Positions 59,096-64,000 of a DNA stretch of 64,000 nt are shown piece after piece. The notes beneath the pieces are model-generated. The model worked only from the letters and a program-made list of their open reading frames with translations. It was not told where the DNA came from and ran no database searches. The DNA is from Torymus aiolomorphi (Eukaryota > Arthropoda > Insecta > Hymenoptera > Torymidae): contig CM070875.1 in the NCBI GenBank assembly GCA_036365515.1, positions 104,698,628 through 104,762,627 on the forward strand, in the 5' to 3' direction. Each line of letters opens with the position of its first letter. Position 1 is the first letter of the stretch. The translations under genes and the position numbers were made by a program.

Positions 59096-59960
59096 TAAAG
59101 TATTACTAATCACGTAATTTTATACTATAAGTAAAAATCGTGATTATAAATAAATACTTATTCGAACGTAATTACGTTCAAATTGACATGTGTTTGTAAT
59201 AAAAAAAATAGTAAATATTAAAATGCGTATAGGCGAAATACGCACAATTATTCATAATAAATAATGCGTATATGCGAAATGCGCACAATTATTTATCATA
59301 CAAAAATGCGTATGGGCGAAATACGCACAATTATTTATAATAAAAAATTCGTACAAGCGAAATACGCACAATTATTTACAATATCAAAAATATGTATAAG
59401 CGAAATACGCACAGTTGTTTATAATGCAAAAATGCGTATAGACGAAATACGCATAATTATTAGTTATAAGGAAAGGTGTATGGGCGAACATATTTAATTA
59501 TAACAGAAAAGAATTACAATTACATGAGTTTATTTAGTTATCTATTTATAAGAAACTAGATGTCTTGACATAAAATTAATTCTTTTCCGTTTTTTTCAAC
59601 AAAACTCATAAAATTTGAAAAGAAGCTAAAGAAACTTATGAGCCTAGCTCAATGAAATTATAGTAGCTCTACTTTTGCCAATCATTCAGTAGCATGACAA
59701 GTATAATGCAAAGTAATTATTAATGACAATACTTCTAATAATACAAATTTTGTTAAAATGTTCAATTTGCAGTTATGCGTTTATATGATGGAAGGTGTAT
59801 ATTTTAAAATGCGGATCAACTTATATACCATACTCAGGTTTATTTGAAGTTCAACCCTTGGTCTCAAATTTTGTTACACCCTCCTGTTGTTTCAGGTATA
59901 TGGGATATTTCACGTGAAGTAGGCAGCTCAAAATTTCAAAATCCCTCAAAACTCGTTTTC
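59096..59960. other. AT-rich; includes about 48-bp repeats at 59221-59490
   Basis: Six units of ATGCGTATAGGCGAAATACGCACAATTATTTATAAT. Related units recur at 62366-62465 in the same orientation. The rest shows no gene. Confidence 0.8.
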
Positions 59961-60078
59961 TTTTAGTTTTTATGAACAAAAAATGTTCCTCAAATTTTAG
60001 GTCGATATTTGCAAAAATAAAAAAGCTATGCAATATTGAAAATTCAATTTTTTTGCAATTTTTGGTTAAAATCCAAGT

Positions 60079-60321
60079 TTATTCATTTTTTAACTGAAAA
60101 TCTTGAAACTTTTTGTATAGTACATTGATTGGCAAAAGGTTTGAATTTTTTCTGTAGAATGTGCCAGTATTTATTTTATGACCGTTTTTGAAAGTCTCTG
60201 ATTGGCTGCTTCTTAGTATACCTTCATCAAAGAATATTGAGGCTGCGGCCAAATATTCTTTATTCGACAAATTTTTTTTTGTATTCTTCTTCGAAAACCC
60301 TTCAAAATGCTTTTTTATCAA
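60079..60321 (-). CDS. Small ORF in the left palindrome arm
   Basis: About 80 codons ending KKFQDFQLKNE. Contains NLSNKEYLAAASIFFDEGIL and INTGTFYRKN. First codon is TTG, so the true start is uncertain. Unknown protein; probably a fragment of a transposon gene. Confidence 0.35.
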   Translation of the reverse strand: MIKKHFEGFSKKNTKKNLSNKEYLAAASIFFDEGILRSSQSETFKNGHKINTGTFYRKNSNLLPINVLYKKFQDFQLKNE

Positions 60322-60860
60322 TACTGGCCGAGCATAGGGAAAAAAGTTACAATTTTTGAAATATCAAGAAAAATCCATAATTTCAATTTTTGATAACATG
60401 ATTAATGAAACTGAATATTATTCATACATCTTATGGCATGGACCGTACCACTGAATTTTGTTAGAGCATCAAATAGAACATTAGAAATATCTATTTTCAA
60501 TAATATTAGGCTTACACAATAAGCGATACCTAATTATGAATGAAATTATCAGTCTGTTGCCTGATTTCATTTTGACAGCTTTATAGTAATTAACCTCTAT
60601 AGCTTAATTTATTATTAATTCATAATTAGGTATTGCTTATTGTGTAAGCCTAATATTATTGAAAATAGATATTTCTAATGTTCTATTTGATGCTCTAACA
60701 AAATTCAGTGGTACGGTCCATGACATAAGATGTATGAATAATATTCAGTTTCATTAATCATGTTATCAAAAATTGAAATTATGGATTTTTCTTGATATTT
60801 CAAAAAATTGTCACTTTTTTCCCTTTGCTCGGCCAGTATTGATCAAAAAAAGCATTTTGA

Positions 60861-61082
60861 ATGGTTTTCGAAGAAGAATACAACAAAAATTTGTCGAATA
60901 AAGAATATTTTGCCGCAGCCTCAATATCCTTTGATGAAGGTATACTAAGAAGCAGCCAATCAGAGACTTTCAAAAAGGGTCATAAAATAAATACTGGCAC
61001 ATTCTACAGAAAAAATTCAAACCTTTTGCCAATCAATGTACTATACAAAAAGTTTCAAGATTTTCAGTTAAAAAATGAATAA
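60861..61082 (+). CDS. Small ORF in the right palindrome arm
   Basis: 73 codons from ATG at 60861, with NLSNKEYFAAASISFDEGIL and the same ending as the left-arm ORF. By eye the two differ by only a few residues in the shared part. Confidence 0.35.
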   Translation: MVFEEEYNKNLSNKEYFAAASISFDEGILRSSQSETFKKGHKINTGTFYRKNSNLLPINVLYKKFQDFQLKNE

Positions 61083-61384
61083 ACTTGGATTTTAACCAAA
61101 AATTGCAAAAAATTGAATTTTCAATATTGCATAGCTTTTTTATTTTTGCAAATATCGACCTAAAATTTGAGGAACATTTTTTGTTCATAAAAAACTAAAT
61201 AGATTGAAATTTGTTTAAATTTCAATAAACAATTAAACACTCAACCAAAAAAATAAAAACCAAATCTAAACTATCTCTTGGTAGAAATTTTGTAAACTAT
61301 ATCCAGAATATGTACAAAAAAGTGCAGTACTGTGCCACAAAATTTCAGATGCAGGTAATATTTTGAAAATCATAATATTAAATT

Positions 61385-62265
61385 GGACTCCATCATCGGC
61401 CATCTAAACACCTAGACCTCGCATCCGACCTGTCCCTTCACCTGGACACAAAAACCTACGGAGCGCACTACCCGGACTCATCGACCATCTGGAACACCTA
61501 GACCTCGCATTCGATTTGTCCTGGCCTCTGGACACACAAGCCTACGGAGCGCTTCACGTAAACTCCATCATCGGCTACCTGGAACGCCTAAACCTCGCAT
61601 CCGATCTGTCCCGACACCTGGACACAAAAACCTTCAGAGTGCATCACCCGGATTACATCACCGGCCATCTGCAACACCTAGACCTCGCATCCGACCTGTC
61701 CCTTCACCTGGACACAAAAACCTACGGAGCGCACTACCCGAACTCCATCATCGGCCGTCTGGAACACCTAGACCTCGCATCCGATCTGTCAAAACACCTG
61801 GACACAAAAGTCTACGAAGCGTATCATCAGCCCCCTGGAACAGCTAGACCTCGCATTCGAGCTGTCCCGACACCTGGACTCAAAAACGTACGAAGCGCAC
61901 TACCCGGACTCCATCATCGGCCATCTGAAACACCTAGACCTCGCATTCGATTTGTCTTGGTCTCTAGACACAAAAACCTACGGAGCGCATCACGTAAACT
62001 CCATCATCGTCCACCTGGAACGCTCAGACCTCGCATACGATCTGTTCCGAGATCTGGACACAAAAATCTTCGGAACGCATCACTTACACTCTATCACCGG
62101 CCACCTGGAACAGCTAGACCTCGTAATCGAGCTGTCTCAACACCTGGGTACAAAAACCTATGGAGCGCATAACCCGGACTCCATCATCGGCCATCTAAAC
62201 ACCTAGACCTCGCATCCGATCTGTCCCTTCACCGGGACACAAAAACGTACGAAGCGCACTACAAT
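61385..62265 (+). repeat. 105-bp coding minisatellite
   Basis: About eight units (CCATCATCGGCCATCTGGAAC...CACCTGGACACAAAAACCTACGGAGCGCA). Unit length 105 bp equals 35 codons, so frames run through: HLEHLDLASDLSxHLDTKTYGAH. A one-base shift near 61830 changes frame. No start codon, so not called a gene. Confidence 0.85.
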
Positions 62266-62365
62266 TTTTAAGAAAGCATTTGCAATCATGCGAGGCGACG
62301 TCCTGAATTTTGAAATGTCAATAATAACTGAGACTATATAATAAAGTGATGAATCTGCATCTCAT

Positions 62366-62465
62366 TATTATAAGAAATGTGTATAGGCGAAATGCGCACA
62401 TTTGTTTATAATAGAACATGTGTATAGTCGAAATACACAAAATGATTTATTATAAAATGCGTGTA
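62366..62465 (+). repeat. GTATAGGCGAAAT repeats, second cluster
   Basis: Three diverged copies of the unit seen at 59221-59490. Confidence 0.75.
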
Positions 62466-62466
62466 G

Positions 62467-62468
<2 letters not shown>

Positions 62469-62559
<91 letters not shown>
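62469..62559. repeat. (GA)n microsatellite
   Basis: About 45 units directly after the GTGTAGGCGA repeat. Confidence 0.98.
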
Positions 62560-62562
<3 letters not shown>

Positions 62563-63123
62563 GAAGTCGCGTGTTGCGACACAGGTAAGCGGGCTGCCGT
62601 GAAAAGCAGCCGAAGGCGCGCGGCAGGGCGTGTGAGAAGGAGAGATCACCGAGGGTCGGCACGAGCAAGTGCTCGCGCCTATCTTTTGCTGCGCCGTTCA
62701 TCGGCAACTCCGATTTGGCAAAGCGAGCAACCGGAGAGAATTTACCCCGTTACAGTTCCATAAATTTTTGTAGAACTATGTAGGCTATTGGGCCCCTTAG
62801 GCGTGAAGTAGTACTTTATGCTCGCTGACTGAATAATTTTGAAGTTACGACGTGGGCGTAAAATGTAATTTTATACGTGAGGTACGAAAAGTTCTATTAT
62901 GTCAGCCATAAGTTAACTTATGGCCGGTACTTGACTACAATAAATTTATTTCAGTACTGTCCTGTATTTAATTTGTATAGAAGAACGAAGAAATTTGAAT
63001 ACATTTCTGAGAACAGTCATACAGTTGTTTCGGAGAGTGGTTTATTGCATTACTTGACTATATCGAAAATTGATTTCACAACTTTCGTTTGTTTGATTTG
63101 CAGTGAACAATTTGAATATACTT
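62560..63123. other. Unassigned, GC-rich then AT-rich
   Basis: CGACACAGGTAAGC at 62577 is a donor-like site after a GC-rich block. No coding exon recognised. Confidence 0.35.
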
Positions 63124-63438
63124 TGTTAGCGATCCAACGCCTCGAACATTCGAGACGCTGACGTCATCGCGCCTTTTAAGGCGATATTCGGCTCGCGCAG
63201 GTGCGCAGCCAGTCGGCGCTCTCCAGGCGGCCCTGTCTGTGCCCCTACAACTACCAAGGCACGTCGCCGACTTATCGCAAGGCCGGCCGACGTCAGTTCT
63301 CGCGCGACGGCACGAGAGACAGCAAAGCACTGTGTACGCCACGAGGCACGACGGCACTTCAATAAAATTCACCTCTTCACGGAACAACGTTCTTTTTTTT
63401 GAACCCGTCCAGTCCACTGATCCATTCCACACAAAACA
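63124..63438 (+). repeat. Candidate BEL/Pao-type LTR
   Basis: TGTTAGCGATCC...CACACAAAACA, 315 bp, with AATAAA at 63361. It is directly followed by TTTGGTCCTTCGAGCCGG, a primer-site/leader sequence I associate with insect BEL/Pao elements. No second LTR in the window. Confidence 0.5.
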
Positions 63439-64000
63439 TTTGGTCCTTCGAGCCGGATCGTGGGAGATTTTCTTCATCGCCATGGCCACATCGAGGAGGA
63501 AAATTTACTCTACGCTCTGCGTCTACTCTCGAGTGGCGTAGGGCTAGTTTTTCTTCCCCACAGGTACGCATCGAAGTGTTCGTGATCGTGAATGTCGATA
63601 CTGTCGCAAGCTCCCGCATGCTGACGTCACGCGTATATTGCTCTCTCTCGCTTTTGTCTCGCCGTGGCGTGCTAGGAAGCCAATATCTAAGGCTTCCTAG
63701 GGGAAATAGCACCTTCAATTGCTATTTTCACCATCTCTGAAAGCGCCTTAGAGTGTGCGTGCCTACCGACTCCAAGACGTCGCCAAGAGCGTGCGCTGTA
63801 AAGCCAGCTTTAGAATCACCGCGTGTACGGTGATCGGCAGCCATCTTGTTGTAGTCAAGAGCAATAAGTGGCAACTTCTGTAGAAGAGCGTGCGTTGTAA
63901 AACCAGCTCTAGAATCATCGCGATCATACGTTGATCATGTAATCGTTGCCAGCTAGTGCAACGAGTCGAAACGGGATTCACGCCTCTCCATTCAAGGACC
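63439..64000 (+). other. Possible BEL/Pao leader, no Gag seen
   Basis: Begins with TTTGGTCCTTCGAGCCGGATC. A short hairpin AGGAAGCC...GGCTTCCT lies at about 63673-63700. GTGCGxxGTAAAxCCAGCT with TAGAATCA(C/T)CGCG occurs twice (63793 and 63892), a duplication of about 100 bp. No gag ORF. Confidence 0.4.

Larger units (their letters stand above)
59961..61198. repeat. 1.24-kb palindrome with coding arms
   Basis: Arms 59961-60542 and 60615-61198, over 90% matched by eye, 72-bp spacer. Each arm carries the same short ORF (see next two entries). Flanks are AT-rich. Confidence 0.9.

Noticed and set aside
59221..59490. About 48-bp direct repeats as CRISPR-like
   Set aside because: No distinct spacers; units are contiguous and diverged, a minisatellite.

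Overview
The window is arthropod nuclear DNA, almost certainly from an insect. Evidence: Copia, CR1-type, mariner-type, Polinton-type and candidate BEL/Pao elements, one spliced gene fragment with a 136-bp phase-0 intron, (GA)n/(CA)n microsatellites, and long AT-rich stretches. The element assortment resembles Hymenoptera, but the species cannot be named. There are no bacterial operons and no confident full host gene. Nearly everything is mobile DNA, much of it nested, and several insertion points can be read to the base from target-site duplications (TSDs).

Layout. 0.09-0.88 kb: 3' part of a two-exon gene of unknown function. 2.1-8.0 kb: Copia-1, with a 2.6-kb foldback element inside its 5' LTR and its 3' half lost. 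8.0-9.8 kb: GC-rich fragments and a (GA)n run. 9.8-11.0 kb: broken copy of an uncharacterised transposase-like family. 12.1-19.9 kb: decayed Polinton/Maverick on the minus strand, with the PolB C-terminus, packaging ATPase, integrase, two capsid-type genes, a basic protein and an adenain-type protease, plus a MITE in one gene.

20.3-38.3 kb is a four-level nest. A CR1-type non-LTR element (minus strand) is split by Copia-3 (21899-36430, TSD GTTTT). Copia-3's RNase H is split by a roughly 4-kb element without ORFs, TSD (A)CATC, probably a solo LTR. That element is split by Copia-2 (25527-30331, TSD CATAC). Copia-3 also carries a 138-bp TTAA-flanked MITE in its integrase and a second MITE in its leader.

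38.6-40.4 kb: mariner-type element. 40.6-46.8 kb: LTR-like unit with only a gag-like coiled-coil ORF. A 732-bp solo LTR (TSD CTGG) splits the ORF and a 1.3-kb hairpin (TSD CGACG) splits one LTR-like copy. 48.7-53.8 kb: second CR1-type element, nearly full length, with PHD-type ORF1 and a (TC)n tail.

54-62.5 kb is dominated by repeats: a 200-bp hairpin, a MITE shared with Copia-3, a 310-bp tandem array, four 322-bp units each looking like a 165-bp exon plus a 157-bp intron, a foldback inserted in the last of these, 105-bp minisatellites in both orientations, and a 1.24-kb palindrome whose arms each encode the same small ORF. 62.5-64 kb is GC-richer and holds a candidate BEL/Pao LTR with its primer site.

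The Polinton genes would once have formed a self-synthesising, virion-type element. The Copia and CR1 genes supply only their own retrotransposition. No copy here looks active, although Copia-2 comes closest. The least explained pieces are the exon-like tandem array, the 4-kb nested element, the coding palindrome and the coding minisatellite.
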